A DNA stretch of 64,000 bases from Rhinopomastus cyanomelas (GCA_013400115.1 VXBP01003566.1:992001-1056000); one strand, 5' to 3'. Positions 1-13,063 are shown, numbered from the stretch's first letter. Made by a program: numbers and translations. The notes: generated by a model not told the origin, from the sequence alone.

Positions 1-3000
1 AATTACTGCAGACACAGGAAAGATTGGAACAAGGGTTTCCCCCATCCTCAGCGAGGGCTTTAACCTATGAGCCCTTGGGGAAAGTTGGTGAGGTTGGACC
101 ACCTTCCCTGGCTGTGTTTTCTATAGGCACCAATTCAGTTGGAGAGTCCAAGAACAACTTTACAAGTGGAATGGGTGAGGGAGAAGGATGTTGTGGATCC
201 TAGCAAATCCCAGGTGTGGATGACTTGCTTTGCAAGGCAGAACAGTAAGCGAGGGAGACAAATGAACATGTTGTCCTGCAAAATGAAGTCCTCAGTGCCA
301 GCGACAACTGCAGCAGTACCCAAGTAGCATCCGTCGTCACCTGCAGCCCCACAAACCCTCTGGAACTTGGCGTGCTTTTGGAGGAAGGACGTTACTGACT
401 GTGGTGTTAATGCCTGGATTACCTTCCTCTAGTCCTGGCTTCAGCAGAGTCTTTGCATGCATGGGACACCTCTGGAATATATAGGTCAGACAAGGAGCAT
501 ATAAAGCAGCACAGTGGGGAGCAGAGCTAGAAATGGTAAAGTAAGTTTTTCCCTCTTGCTTGACAAAGTGAGACACATTAGCTGAGATCTGTCAGAGAGA
601 AATGTAGGGATGGAGCCTCAGGCTCTGCTGCAGAGTTCGGTGCTGGCCAAGTCTACTCTAACAGAGCCTGGCAAGGAGCAGTGTAAGTGAGGACACTGAA
701 AGGGAGCCATTATTTAGCACCAGTAGGTTTGTCTCCATAGCAGAGGGTTAACATGTGCTGTGCCAGCAAGTCGTGCAATAACTGCCTCCTTCACTCTGGA
801 TTTGGTGGTTCTCAGTTGCAGGAGTTATGCAAGAACAGCTAAAATCTAAGCTCTGCTGTTGCTGCTGTCTACAAAGGCTGAATTTATGGGAAGCCCTGAA
901 TGGGGACTGAACAACCTACAGCAAGGTAGGTGAGGAGTTACTCACCAGAGTCATCCCAGTGTGACTAAGCATACGTGTAAGAGCTCACAAGCACGTTCAG
1001 AGGTTATGAAAACTAGCAGACAGCGTTTGCTCCGCTGTCATGCATGGAAATCCTCATCGCAGGCGGTGGGGGGTTTTGCCAAAGTAAAGATTGAATTCAC
1101 ACCCCAACACTTGCTCATTGCAGCCCTCTTCTTATTTACATTAGTGTTCTTCTGCACAGATGCAAAGTTGTGACACCCCCAAAGAGCCTGGGACTTCACC
1201 TACTCGGTGCATGGTCTGTCTGAACCAGCACTGCAAGGTAAAAGAGAACAGGTAGCGTGAGGATCCCCCCTTTGCAGTCGCCATTGGTAGGTTTTGTCGA
1301 GAAGACTAAAGAAGGATGTTCCTTCAGGAAAAACCCAAGTCACTCTAACGGCACTAAAACTTTCCCAAAACTTCCACACATTCATAAGCTCAGAAACTCA
1401 AGATGCTGCTTGAAAGAGAGAGAGCAGAAGCCAAAGCAGGAGCACATGAGGCTTTATACGTAAGGGCTAAATCCTGTGGGAATATTCCCGTGTCCTGCCT
1501 GGGAGTCTGTGGTGGTGCAAAAGCAGACAAAGTCCACTTGGCCACCAGCTGCCACAGTGTTTTCACTGAAGAGTCTCAGGGGAGACAGAGAAGAGAGGAT
1601 GTAGGATTCAGACCTAGTTATTGAATCTCCAACCTCACTGCTGCCCGGGGATGAAACCAGAACTGGAAACTCCTCCAGAACCAACCCATTTGGCTTCCTC
1701 TGCTCCACGTCACCTTGAAGCAAGGCCTGAGGCAGCTCTGGTGGGTGCTGAGGACAGGGTTTGTGGTCTCTTGCATGTCATAGCATGGCTGGAGGAGCAA
1801 AGCACTGCAGCGTGCAGTCTCTTATCTGGTTGGGAACAGCAAAAGAGAAGCCCAGGTACAGAGGGAAGGAGGTGACAGGGACATGAGACAGCAAGTCCAG
1901 CCAGAGCTAAAGAACGGGCAGGCTGCACAACACAGGCTGAAGCTGCAGGGTGAGGATAAGAAATGGCAGATGAAAAGGGCCGGCTCTGCAAATCCCACCT
2001 CCAGCTTGTGCTCCAGGGCCCATCTGGNGCAGAACACCAACTCCTTTTTATGCTTCTTGGCACAGTTTATGGCCTTTTTACAACTACTTCCCTGTCAGGA
2101 TATGGGCCATAAAGATATTTTAAATGGCTTCTCTTGGTGATGATCTAGTAGTTGGAATAATGGCTCCATATGCAAAATATGAACCCGTAACCACTGTGAG
2201 CTAGACCTACAACTTCACATCGTTCCACTCCTGCACTGGAAGCCACTTGTACTCTGCAGCTACAAGAAAGTAGCCAGCAAATAAAGTAGTAGAAGGGACT
2301 GCCAAGCATCATTTATGTAGCCTTCCTCATTCTGCAACTGCACTTACCTATGTAGGGACTGGATGAGTAGTGGGGTTTCAGCTCATCTGCTGAGCAGAAG
2401 TATCAGAAGGAAAAACATTTGTTTAAACCAAAGCAGAACTTTTCAGATTTTCTTGAAAAGCAGGAGATAGGAGCTGTTTGTTTTCTGTTTCAAATTAATT
2501 AATCCTTTAAAAATGCTTTAGAAGCTGCAGATTGCCTGTGAGGTGAAAAAGTGTCGCTTCAGAGTGAAAAGTCATGGGTGTTATGTCAGCCCTTCAAACA
2601 GAGGACTGGCTTCCTGAAACTTGCTGCTCAATAAAACGACCAGGACAAACTCCTCCAATGACTTAAAACCTTCCCACAACACATTCATTTTCGTTTTCAA
2701 ATGATCAAGTAGTTTAGTCTGACAAATGAATTGTTTAGCTAATTCCTTGCTCAAAAGAAGAAAAAAGTAGAGCACTGTGCTTGCTGGTGACTGTCACTCT
2801 CGCTGCCTCCTTCCTGCCTCTCTACCCTGCTAATATCCTACTGATTTGCATCTTTTGAATTGAAAGTCTTTGGGCTTGTTCTGGTTATGTTAACCCAGAG
2901 CACAGCCTCTAGGCATTCCCATCACCAACAGTTTTACCCCAGGTACAGGCAGACAGTTCTGTGAGTCCAGAGGTTGTGCACTTGTTCTCGAGTGAAAAGT

Positions 3001-3320
3001 TTGTCCCATGGTCTGTAGGGTGTGCAGGGACAAATTAAAGAGCAGCAAAACTTTGTCCAGTCCATTCATCTAGATAATCAAGTTGCAGTGAACAAAAACC
3101 TGGTGATTTCCTGAATTCCTACAGGTCTGTGAACTGGGAGAGGAAGGAAAGTGTCCAAATTTCCCACAACCTAGGACACCAGTGGTATCTCTGATCTCTC
3201 TGGCTCATCTCACTTCTTCCCTGATGCTCACATGCCTGTGTGGTGCCCACTACACCAGCCAGCCAGAAAAGATTAATCCAGCATGAAAGACAGATGACTG
3301 CAAACTGGTGTGTGCATACA
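1..3320. other. Unique sequence, no supported gene
   Basis: No CR1, LTR or long coding frame is visible here. Short open frames occur on both strands but none has a recognisable product. Two short segments, 877-925 and 1160-1237, have splice-like borders but their phases do not fit each other. One ambiguous base (n) lies at 2028. Confidence 0.6.
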
Positions 3321-3410
3321 TTTATATGTATTTATATAGATATTTATATGTATTTTATATATATATAGGTATTTTTATATATTTATAGATGTATGTATGC
3401 ATAAACATAT
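3321..3410. repeat. AT-rich low-complexity tract
   Basis: The tract is built from irregular TATATGTATT and TATATATA units and ends immediately left of a minus-strand CR1 fragment. It is probably a degenerate microsatellite. Confidence 0.7.
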
Positions 3411-3414
3411 GCTA

Positions 3415-3578
3415 CAGAATCATAGAGTCATTCAGGTCGGAAAAGATCATCAAGGCCAACAAATAAACCTGCCTCTACCAAGTTCACCATTAGACCAGAT
3501 CTCTAAGACCACATCCTGATGGTCTTTAAGCACCTTCAGGGATGGCAACTCAACGCCCTCCTTGGGCCTGTTCCTGAT
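3415..3578 (-). mobile_element. CR1: CR1 LINE 3' fragment
   Basis: The left edge carries the CR1 tail complement (AGAATCATAGAGTCATTCAGG). It is followed by the typical minus-strand core with ACCAGATCTCTAAG and CACCTTCAGGGATGG. It belongs to the older group whose 3' end reads TTCAGGTTGGAAAAGACC and is truncated well short of any ORF. Confidence 0.85.
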
Positions 3579-3708
3579 TGCAAACAGTTGTTGGTGTGAG
3601 AAGGTGCTTTAGAGGTATCAGACTGTGGGCTGGGCTCACAACAGGTTTAACCTCATACACAGTCCAGGCAATTGAAGTAATTGTGCACTACCTGTCCCCC
3701 AGTTCCTC

Positions 3709-3713
<5 letters not shown>

Positions 3714-3745
<32 letters not shown>
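3714..3745. repeat. (TG)16 microsatellite
   Basis: Thirty-two bases of uninterrupted TG dinucleotide. The tract is pure, so it is likely length-polymorphic. Confidence 0.97.
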
Positions 3746-3746
<1 letters not shown>

Positions 3747-4100
3747 CTGTAGCTCTAAAGCTGTCATTAGTGTTGTCTTCATATGTTGAGAGCCACAGAG
3801 ACGATAAGGTGCCTTGTGAATGCTGAGTGTCCATGAGGTGCGATGCACACAGCCGTTGTGCAGAAGAGCAGCTCCTGGGAGCAGCAGCATGGATGCGTGT
3901 GTCTGCCTGAGGGAGCAGGCAGGCAGATGCATGGGAACAGCAGCACACAAACCCACACAGCAATGCACATGGCAACGTGCCACAACATGCAGCAGTCACA
4001 CAGAGCTGAGGTCCTGCTGTGCGCCAAGGCAGAGGTCATGCGGTGGATTTGAGCTGTACATGGTGCAGCTGTTAGAGCAGAGAACTTGGGCAGTAGCTAT

Positions 4101-4420
4101 GAATCACAGAATTGTAGAATCATAGAATCATAGAATCATTATGGATTGGAAGGGACCTCGAAAGATCATCTAGTCCAATCCTCCGACACAGCAGGATCAC
4201 CCAGACCAAGTCACACAGGAACACATCCAGGAGGGTCTTGAACATCTCCAGTGAAGGAGACTCCACAACCACCCTGGGCAACCTGTTCCAGTGCTGTGTC
4301 ACCCTCACTGTGAAGAATTTCCTTCTCAGGTTGATGTGGAACCTTCTATGTCCCAGCTTACAACCATTGTCCCTCATCCTATCACTACATGACACTGAGA
4401 ATAGCCCAGCTCCATCCTCC
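4101..4420 (-). mobile_element. CR1: CR1 LINE 3' fragment, young family
   Basis: It starts with repeated CATAGAAT tail units, then GGATTGGAAGGGACCTCGAA and CACAGCAGGATCACCCAGAC. It ends at about 4420, where a second CR1 of another family begins without a gap. This implies insertion into or beside the older copy. Confidence 0.9.
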
Positions 4421-4920
4421 AGTTCGAAGAGATCTCAGAGATCATCTACTCCAGCCCCCCATCATGGGCAGCGACAGCCGTCAACCAGACTTGGTTGCTC
4501 TAGGCCTCATCCAACCTGGCCTTGAACACCTCCAGGGAGGGGGCAGCCACAGCCTCTCCAGGAAATTCCAGAATCACTTTGCCCTTGTACTGAAGAACTT
4601 CTTCCTATACTCTAGTCTCAACCTGCTCTTCTTCAGTTTCAAAACATTTCCCCTTTTTCTATCACTAGGTCCCCTTGGGAAAAGTCCTTCTCCAACCTTC
4701 CTGAAGGTTCCCTTCAGGTACTAGAAGGCAGGTCTAAGATTCCCCTTGAGTCTTCTATTCCCTAGACTGAACAACCCCGACACCCTCAGCCTATCCTCAC
4801 AGTAAAAGTGCTCCAGCCCTTGGATCATTTTTGTGACCTCCTCTGGACTTGCTCCAACAGTTCTGTGTCCTGGTGTTGGGGACACCAGAACTGGACACAG
4901 TATTTGAGATGAGGTGTCAG
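4421..4920 (-). mobile_element. CR1: Older CR1 LINE fragment abutting a younger copy
   Basis: It begins inside the CR1 3' core (GAAGAGATCTCAGAGATCATC), without its own tail, and runs through the 3' part of the ORF2-derived region. The right end contains GACTTGCTCCAACAG and CAGAACTGGACACAG, both typical of the reverse-transcriptase region read in reverse. The missing tail is explained by the younger copy at 4101-4420. Confidence 0.85.
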
Positions 4921-5111
4921 GTAAGCTGGTGAAATGTCTTTTATTGTTCCATTTTCAAACCCACAAATATAATTCACATCACAGGAGTCCACCTGCTCTT
5001 TATGGCAGCCACATATCTCAAAAACCCTTACACAGCACCTTGAAAGCTTAGTTGTCCTTCTGTCAGACTTTTTCCAGCTTTCCTCACCCGCTTACCTGGG
5101 AGACAAGTATT

Positions 5112-5289
5112 TGATCGGGGTTGGAACAGGCTGCCCAGGGAGGGGGGTGGAGTTGCCATCCCTGGAGGAGTACCTGTGGCCCTAGGGAAGAGGGTTTAGT
5201 GGGCATGGTGAGGTTGGGCTGATGGTTGGACAGGATGATCTTGGAGGTCTTTTCCAGCCTTATTGATACTGATTTTGATGATTCTATGA
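5112..5289 (+). mobile_element. CR1: CR1 LINE 3' end
   Basis: It contains GGTTGGAACAGGCTGCCCAG, the TGATGGTTGGACAGGATGAT stretch, and ends in GATTCTATGA. The orientation is opposite to the preceding pair. A unique spacer of about 190 bp separates them. Confidence 0.85.
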
Positions 5290-5489
5290 GGTGACCAGAA
5301 GTGCAGGAATAAAGACTGTCTATTGTAGCACATCAGGTCTCCACCATCTGCTTGACCTTCCCATACAGCATGCGGGACCCTGTGAGGGTCTCACGCCATT
5401 ACAGCTGATTTCTCCCGTAAGCTGCCCTGTCTCCCCTCAGGAAAGCAGTTGTGAGGTTAAAATTGAGAAAGTGGTTCTCTGCAGATAAA

Positions 5490-5800
5490 AATCATGTGGT
5501 TTTACCCTAACCGTAAAATATCTCCGATCGTTGGGATTAGCCCTTTTCTGCTTTCCCGTGTGCCTTCAATTAGCCGCATGAAAGCAAACCCGCGGCTTTA
5601 GAACTGAAAATAGCTGGAGCGAAGTGACGCAGACTTTGCCCGAGATGAAAGAGTGGCTTCCAGAAGCCTAATTAAAAGCAACTGAGAAACCAGTACTTGA
5701 TACAGCCTCTACTCACCTGAACAAATAAACGGAGAGCTGCAGCCAGGCTTCGGCGCGGCGTTGTGGGAAAGCGGCTGCAGGGTTTCGCCTGGGTCACGGG
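5490..5800. other. CpG-rich unique block, possible regulatory element
   Basis: CpG dinucleotides are much denser here than in the flanks (for example ACCCGCGGC, GAGCGAAGTGACGC and TTCGGCGCGGCG). ATTA-type homeodomain cores occur at GGGATTAGC, CAATTAGCC and CCTAATTAAAAG. No splice-bounded coding frame was found. A conserved enhancer or small CpG island is possible, but conservation cannot be judged from one sequence. Confidence 0.35.
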
Positions 5801-6446
5801 AAGGCCCAGCTCTGGTGGAGCACAGAATCCTTCTGTTTCTGCCTGCCCCGAGTCACAGGGAGGTCAGCCAGCCAGCCCGGGCCACCGCCACACCCGCAGC
5901 CCTTCTTCCCGCCATGGGTGAAAGGATGGTGACATCTGCCACCATCAGACCACCAACTTCTCCACGGTCTGACCACTGTTTGAGGGAGAAAAGGAGCTCC
6001 AGGCAGCTTTTACAAATTGCCCTGTGGGCTCATGTTTGCAAGCAGAGCTGTTCCTGCTGCAAAACAGCCCATGGATGTGGCCGTCATTTAGATAACAGCC
6101 AGGTGAGCCCACAAGTTACTGAAAAGCCCCTTTTATTCACCTTTAGACTTCACTGTCATTGAAGTAATTCGTGCTCTGTCCCTACGAGATGCCAACAGTT
6201 CTGTCAGCTTTGTTCTATAATTCAACATGTTTTTTTTTCAGTCAAACGTCCTTCTTTCAGCTCACCTGCACTAAAAATTATACATATGTGGGTTGCACAA
6301 AAGAAGGTTCAATCACTACGTAAAAGTACTTGCTCTGCCCATGGTCCCTGTATTCATTGTTTTATCTGTTCTCTGATTTGGTGAAAGGTCTCGATTAGGA
6401 AAAAGCCCTCCCACCCCAGAATGTGAAGGAGCAGCACAAAGCAGGC

Positions 6447-7271
6447 TGTGCTGGCATTCAGTGAGACCTGGACAGGCTGGAGAGCTGGGCAAGGAGAAAC
6501 ATAATGAACTATAACAAGGGTAAGTGTAGAGTCTTGCATCCGGGCAGGAACAACCCAAGGTACCAGTATAGGTTGGGGACTGACCAGTTAGAGAAAAGTG
6601 TAGGAGAAAGGGACCTGGTAGAAAGCAGGATGACCATGAGCCAGCAATGTGCCCTTGTGGCCAAGGGGACCAACAGCATCCTGGGGTGGATGAGAAGAGG
6701 GGTGGTTAGCAGACTGAGAGAGGTTCTTCTCCCCCTCTACTCTGTCCTGGTGAGACCACATCTGGAGTATTGTGTCCAGTTCTGGGCTACTCAGTTCAAG
6801 AGGGATGTGGAGCTGCTGGAGAGAGTCCAGCGTAGGGCAATGAGGATGATGAAGTGGAGCACCTCCCTGATGAGGAGAGGCTGAGGGAGCTGGGTGTCTT
6901 TAGCCTGGAAAAGAGGAGACTGAGGGGTGACCTCATTAATGTCTACAAATATTTGAGGGGTGGGTGTCAGGAGGATGGAGCCAGGCTCTTCTCAATGTCA
7001 TCTAGTGGTAGGACAAGGGGCAATGGGTGCAAGCTGGAACATAGGAGGTTCCACATCAATATGAGAAGGAACTTCTTCCCAGTGAGGGTGACGGAGCACT
7101 AGAACAGGCTTCCCAGGGAGGTTGTGGAGTCTCCTTCTCCAGAGATGTTTAAAACCTGCCTGGATGTGTTCCTGTATGACTTGGTCTAGGTGATCCTGCT
7201 GTGGCAGGGGCATTGGACTAGATGATTTTTCAAGGTCCCTTCCAATCTCTGATGATTCTATGACCCTATGA
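6447..7271 (+). mobile_element. CR1: Longest CR1 LINE copy in the window, with ORF2 3' remnant
   Basis: An 825-bp 5'-truncated CR1 of the young family. The frame from 6504 to 6884 and its frameshifted continuation at 6854-7102 encode the C-terminal part of the CR1 reverse transcriptase. Visible features include NKGKCRVLHPGRNN, MSQQCALVAKGTNSILG, a PLYSVLVRPHLEYCVQFWA block and RLRELGVFSLEKRRLRGD. The copy ends with GGTCCCTTCCAATCTCTGATG and a GATTCTATGA tail. The frame break and the missing upstream endonuclease and polymerase core make it inactive. Confidence 0.95.
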
Positions 7272-7560
7272 ATACTTATTTGACACACTCAAACTGAAAT
7301 CTCTTCGGTTTTACTTATGAAAACAAAAATATTTCAACATATAATTTACTGAAATATAATTTATGCTAATACTGAAATAAAACGGCTGTAATTTTCAGTA
7401 AATTTCAGTAAATTAAGTTTCAGTGGCGAGACAATCAAATGCCTTAAATAAAATATTTGGTTCCCATTTTTATTTCCATAAACTGTTATTTTATTATCAG
7501 TAAAAATATTATTTGCAAAATAAGGTGAAAATACAAATGAAATATTGTGGGTTTAGCACT
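7272..7560. other. AT-rich unique block
   Basis: Directly after the CR1 tail lies an AT-rich stretch with recurring TTTACTGAAATA, CAGTAAATTTCAGTAAATT and ATAATTTATG words. It shows no repeat-family signature I recognise and no coding frame. It could be a matrix-attachment-like or conserved element. Confidence 0.3.
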
Positions 7561-8913
7561 GACCTGAAAAATCAAATCACTGTGTGTCTAGATGTCATTA
7601 ATGGTTTTTGCCTCTAGGGAAGAGTGTGGCCAGTCGATCCTGGCAGCAGACTTGTTTCACAGGTAGCCTGAATGAGGAGCTGAGAAACTGTCAGGAAAAG
7701 CCCTAGGAGCAGCAGGAAGCAGCAAAGCCAAAGGCAGCGCTGGTCACTTCAGCCTGGTTTAGGATCTGATAAAGCGGCCAGGAGCAGCTCAGAAGCTGTA
7801 GCTCAGCCCCCTGTGCAGAAGCCCACTGAAAGGGATCATCATGAGGGGCACGGAGGTTGCTTAGACTGTGCAGCAAGGTGAGATATTGAACGCTCTTCTC
7901 TTGTAACAGGATAGATCAAACAACTTGGATGGGATTGAAACCGAAGCAGGCAGCAGGCAGTTTTTGCAGTAGGGGTTTTGTGTCGTGTTCCCTGCAACCA
8001 CCACTTCAATTAACAGCTACTGAGACAGGACCTTTTTAATGGGTATGTTCTTGGTCTTGCCTGCAGTGAACAGATGTGTGATCTGTGGCTGTGGTGTTTG
8101 CTCACAGAATCACAGCACGATGCTCTGCTACACTGATGGATCCACCAGTTCAAAATTGAGAGAAACAAGAAGTGTTTGAAAAAACATCATCACCCCTCAA
8201 AACCAACAAAACCCAACACCAGCCAAAATGAGAAGGGAAGGGTTTTGAGAAAGGTGAAAGGGTGAGTGTGGTACCAGCGAGCACTGAGAACCCAGCAGTG
8301 AAAGCAGAGACACAGGTGTGACTGGGCTGACCAGACAGCCTCAGTAACGCAGGTAATGATGGAGGCCAAGCTTGTCAGAAAGTGCTTCTGCATTTTGTGA
8401 GGCTCTGTGAGGAACATTGTGCCCTGGAAATCATAGGGGTTCATATTCTGCTTTGTTGAGTTAGCTGAAGTGTGAAACTGTATCCTGAAAGCTGTTTATT
8501 TATGAGCCCTCCGCAAGGCACATGGAATTCTCAAGGACAAAATCTCTCCATTTCTTGTAAAAATATTTGAAAAGCCTTTCAGAGGCCTCACTGCACCTTG
8601 GAATCTACCACTTCTAATGCAGAGGCTGGACTTGTGAGGCTGAACCCTTTCGAGATCTCCTTTGATGAGTCCTGCTGGAAATCGACGGGTCCGCCTGCGT
8701 CTCCCTGACACAAAATGGCATCAACCTACATGGTGGAGTCTGAAATGAGCAGAAGGCATCCAACGCCCAGTTGTGAAGTCTAACCTCTGTGTTGATGGGT
8801 ATCATTTCTAGAAATATGCCTAGAAATAAAGTGCTTTTTGTGGAATGGAACCACAGAATCTAACCAGGAGCAGTCAGGATGGACAAACAGAACTATGAAG
8901 GAATAATCTGACA
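7561..8913. other. Unique sequence, nothing identified
   Basis: No repeat, RNA gene or convincing exon was seen on either strand. Confidence 0.5.
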
Positions 8914-9017
8914 GTGTTCCTGTGTGACTTGGTCTAGGTGATCCTGCTGTGGCAGAGGTTGGACTGGATGATCTTTCGAGGTCCCTTCCAATCCCTAATG
9001 ATTCTATGATTCTATGA
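8914..9017 (+). mobile_element. CR1: Short CR1 3' end, young family
   Basis: It begins at GTGTTCCTGTGTGACTTGG and ends GATTCTATGATTCTATGA. It retains GATCTTTCGAGGTCCCTTCC, the hallmark of the youngest CR1 group here. At about 100 nt it is one of several very short copies. Confidence 0.92.
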
Positions 9018-12000
9018 CAGAATTTTTTGAGGCAATTGTTTGGGGTTTTTTTGGGCACTTGTCTAGAAAACATGAATAGCCTGATAACTGTGATTCTACC
9101 AATTTCAGTCAGCACTCCAGCGTGAAGGAAGGGTTGTGTTTCAATGCAACGGAAACACCTTTATTTCTGAGACCTGAGGATGTTTGGGTGACTGAGATGA
9201 TTACATTCATTAGTGAGAAGTTTTAATACTGCTTTGATACCAAGGAAAACTCTGCTTTGCCATTTTTCTACTCTTTTTATCTTGATTTATCATGAGGTAT
9301 CACCCAGGGCTTATATGTAGGAGAGGTGAAAACAGACTTTTGGGTATGAGGGGAAGAAACAAACAGGCACATGGCGAAGCACAGCTCTACAAAGGCCAGT
9401 TTCTTAGGAAAACAGGGTTGTTCATAATTGTGCAAGGCAGGAGTTAGCAGCAGCCATCATGTTTTAAAAGTTTGTGTGAAGGTTCAAGAAAGGATGAAAT
9501 TCATTCATCTACACTTTCCAAACTACATTGGAAAACACCCAGAGTTTTGTAGAAGTATTTCTGTAAGTTTGCCCAACGAACTTAAATCTACAAGTTTGGA
9601 TGTCGGTGCTTTATAACACTACTGACAGCTGAGTGTTCCCCAGTCCTTTTGAATGACATCGCTTGATTTGGACTATTGGGTGTCAGTTTTCTTAGTGCCA
9701 TTACTGTTCTTGAAGGGATTTTAACAGATTTGTGGCCTTTAGAAAGTGCCAAGGTTGCCCTGCTGCTTTGAAAATAAAAATCAACATGGAAACAGGAGGT
9801 GCTGTTTAATGTTTGTGAGACCAACTTCACACTGACCTCTGCTGCAGTCAACAGGTTTGTCAACAAAGTGTGAGGAAGGGGATCTGAACTGAATCCGGAA
9901 AAGTGACTGAAAATAGTATAAATCATGTAGAACTTCAGTCATCCTGTGAAGAAACGGCACAGATGACTCTACTGCTCTCTTTGCTTGCTCCTCCAGATCT
10001 CTGTCCCATCCCCCCAGACTCTGATTTTCAGAAACATGAAAAACCAGCCATTGCAGTAGAGATTAGCACAAGATTTGGGTGCTTAGCAGCATCTCCAGAC
10101 TGGAAACTTCCAGGACATTGTGCAAATCTCAGTGAAACTGGAATGTCCACCCACCAGACCTGTGTGGAGGAGTGACATTTATGCAAGTTACCTATAGGAT
10201 TACTCTGCTCTGGTTGGGATCTGGGGACAGGACCTCTCTGTTGGCTGCTGCACAGAGTCTTCATGCTGAGTTAAGAGTGCTGAGGATGGTGGAAAGGGAT
10301 GGAGAAAGGGTTCAGTGTAGGGGGAACAGGAAACAGGACATAAAGAGGGGAGAGGTCAGCTTGAGTCAGCTAACCAATGTTTTTCTTCTGTTTTTGGAAG
10401 CCACTAGTGTGGCAAGGAAAAGCAGATCTGCCTCTCTACCTGACTCTTCACACCACCTTCTCACATGAAGCCAGAAAAGAGGAGAACATGCTGCCAGTGT
10501 CACAGTTTACCCAATTTGATGCTAAAAGGGGGCACAGAGTTGTGTGTTCCTGAAATCAGTGTAAGATGCCTTCACCATTTGTTTATTCTCTGAGGAGAAG
10601 AAGCCTGCTAAGATTAACCAGTAGTTTTCTTAGCCATCTATGAATTGGGATCCTAACATGAAAAGATTAATTTTTTTCAACTCACATCTTTCTCACGAGA
10701 GAGCCCTGGGACAGAGGCATGTGTCCCCTCTGGGTGCTGCATCATGCTGCACCCAAAGCTCACAGCTTCACCATGCGAGCAGCTGGGCAGAGCAAGGAGA
10801 TTTCTTACACGCTAGGGACTTCTAAAGCTTCGTGTCAGGTGGCTGCTCTTCCAGTGTGTTCAGGATTGGGTATTGGTCTCAGGGTCTGGATGTCTTTCAG
10901 GCTTGACTGAGAGCTGAAAGCAAGAAATGAATGGTGGAGTGAAAAATTAACCTTCTGTTGTTCGCATCTTCTCTAGGTTTGCTGGAGTTACCCAGTGCAA
11001 GAGCTCACCAGGCCAGTCTGGGAGTGGGGAGTGTTCTTCCAGCTGGACCTAGTGGCTCTAGGCAGCTAATTCCTGCAACAAACCAGAGGTTGTCTGCCTT
11101 CATGGCTCTCAGTCAGGGGGTCGGTGGAGCAGGGCAGGGAGCTCTTGCAGCCCTGTCTAGTGCCAGTGCCTTGGGTCTCACCGTGGAACTGTGCTGCCTG
11201 TGCTCAGTTTTAGACATTCTCTTTATTTTTATCTTCCATGGTTGGGTGTTTTTTCTCTATGCTTTTGAAAACTGTTTGACTTTTGGTTTTTGTGCAATGA
11301 AATGAAATAATCATCTCCTTGTCTGTTCACTTTGAACAGCTCTAGAGACACCAGTGGAGGGAATTGACTTCTCTCTCTGTCAGCAACACACCAGAAGCTC
11401 CACTCACACCTTTTCATACAGCTTGTGACTGATAAGTTGGCAGTACAAAATAGTTTGGCCTTTGTCCTTCCTTTCCACATACCTCAAATGTACTTCTGTA
11501 TGTCAGCATGATGGTGTTTTGCAGGAAAGCATGACTTTGCCCCACTGACCACTTGTACAAGAACCATAACAAAGGACTATGTGGCAGTCATCAGCTTGAG
11601 TGGCTCTGTGTGTGTGTGAGAAAAACAGGAGTTGGAGGGAAACAAACACCACGCGTGCCTACAGCAACAAGAGACTTCTATCTTGACTCATCATCAAGAT
11701 CTCAGGAGAATATAATCCCTGAAACTGCAATGAGATATCAAATATTGTGAAGGGGATCACAAGTAGCACATGCAGGACTTCCTATTTTTATCCATTTTGT
11801 TCACCAATTAGGAAATTCTTCCTTCTTCTCAAGCCAAAGGACGTGGCCAGCAGTGAATCAAAGGCATCTACTTTGAGCTCTGCAAAGTCTAGCGCATTGT
11901 GCACAGAAAGGAGGTTCTTCCAAAGAATACTTCATACTTTCTCATCGCTGCCTGCTGGAATGACTATCACATAGGCCAACTGGCAACTGCTTGTGTGCAT

Positions 12001-12598
12001 TCTTAATTCAGTGGGGAGTGAAACAAGGAAAACATCTTTATAAGGCTGTTTATAAATTATGTGTGAGGGAAACAATTAAAAAAATGTGCAGCCGTTCTCC
12101 TGATGGTGCAGAAATGCCCCATCCAACATCCACTTCAAATGGGCCAATTTTCTTCAGCTAGATTTGTGCAGAAAAACCTGCTAGGCAGACAGAAAGTTAA
12201 ATCGTGAAGTGTAACTTTAATTTCACAGTAAGGCCAGAAATACTCAGACAGGTTTATAATGCAAAAGTTATGCTGTTCTACTACTTCTCTTCTGGCTGCC
12301 CCAAAATGACAGTCAGACTCTTGTACAACTCTTGAAAGAAATGGCTGGGAGTATTTGTTGGAACTGGTTTGGATTTACAATCTTCCAAGTTTCTTAGGAC
12401 CCAAGATTTCAACTTTACCTCCTCAAATGCTGTGCCTTTGGGCACACCCAGAGCACAAGGGCCGCTAAAATTAAGGGGCTCTGTATTGCTTCTAATTATG
12501 TAACTCAGATTATTTTCACTCTGGATCCATCTATGCTGAAGAAAGAGCTCAGTGAGATAAAAAGCATCAGTGACTGTTTTTTGTTGGAGGAAATGTCC
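9018..12598. other. Unique sequence, nothing identified
   Basis: About 3.6 kb without CR1. Short frames on both strands look random. No splice-bounded chain or RNA gene was recognised. Confidence 0.5.
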
Positions 12599-12833
12599 TC
12601 AAGTTGTGCCAGGGGAGGGTTAGATGTGACATCAGGAAAAACGTCTTCCCTGACAGAGCGGTCAGGGGTTGGAACGGGCTGCCCAGGGAGGGGGTAGAGT
12701 CAACGTCCCTGGAATGGTTAAAAGAATGTAGATGTGGCCCAGGTGAATACAGTTTAATGGGCAGTGTGGGGTTGGGTTGATGGTTGGACTGGATGATCTT
12801 GGAGGTCTCTTCCAACCTTAATGATTCTGTGAT
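12599..12833 (+). mobile_element. CR1: CR1 LINE 3' end
   Basis: It contains AAGTTGTGCCAGGGGAGGGT, GGTTGGAACGGGCTGCCCAG and GGTTGGACTGGATGATCTTG, and closes with AATGATTCTGTGATT. It is the same family as the copies at 5112, 20842 and 46171. Confidence 0.92.
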
Positions 12834-12970
12834 TTCAGGAATGATAAACTCCTGCGTCCATAACCTGCTCCAGACTGGGTTACACTTTGCTCTGTGAACT
12901 CAGTGTAAGGGCTCGTGGGAGCTGCAGTTTTTCCAGGACATTGACCTTTCCTCTGATGTGCATCTTATGG

Positions 12971-13063
12971 GTGATATTTTTGATTGCCACCAATACACAA
13001 ATCACATCCTGAATTACAGTCCCTGTTCAGATTATTTGTGGTCTGAGAAAAGGAAATAGAAAA
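12971..13063 (+). repeat. Copy 1 of a 93-bp local direct duplication
   Basis: It aligns without gaps to 14061-14153, 1090 bp downstream, with 13 mismatches over 93 positions counted by eye. It ends in the identical GTCTGAGAAAAGGAAATAGA block. It is not CR1. Confidence 0.85.

Noticed and set aside
877..1237. Two splice-bounded segments (877-925 and 1160-1237) resembling exons
   Set aside because: Each is short and their phases are incompatible with each other. Isolated pseudo-exons of this kind are common.
4238..4724. Overlapping + strand frames of 95 and 111 codons
   Set aside because: They lie wholly within two minus-strand CR1 copies and read the antisense strand.
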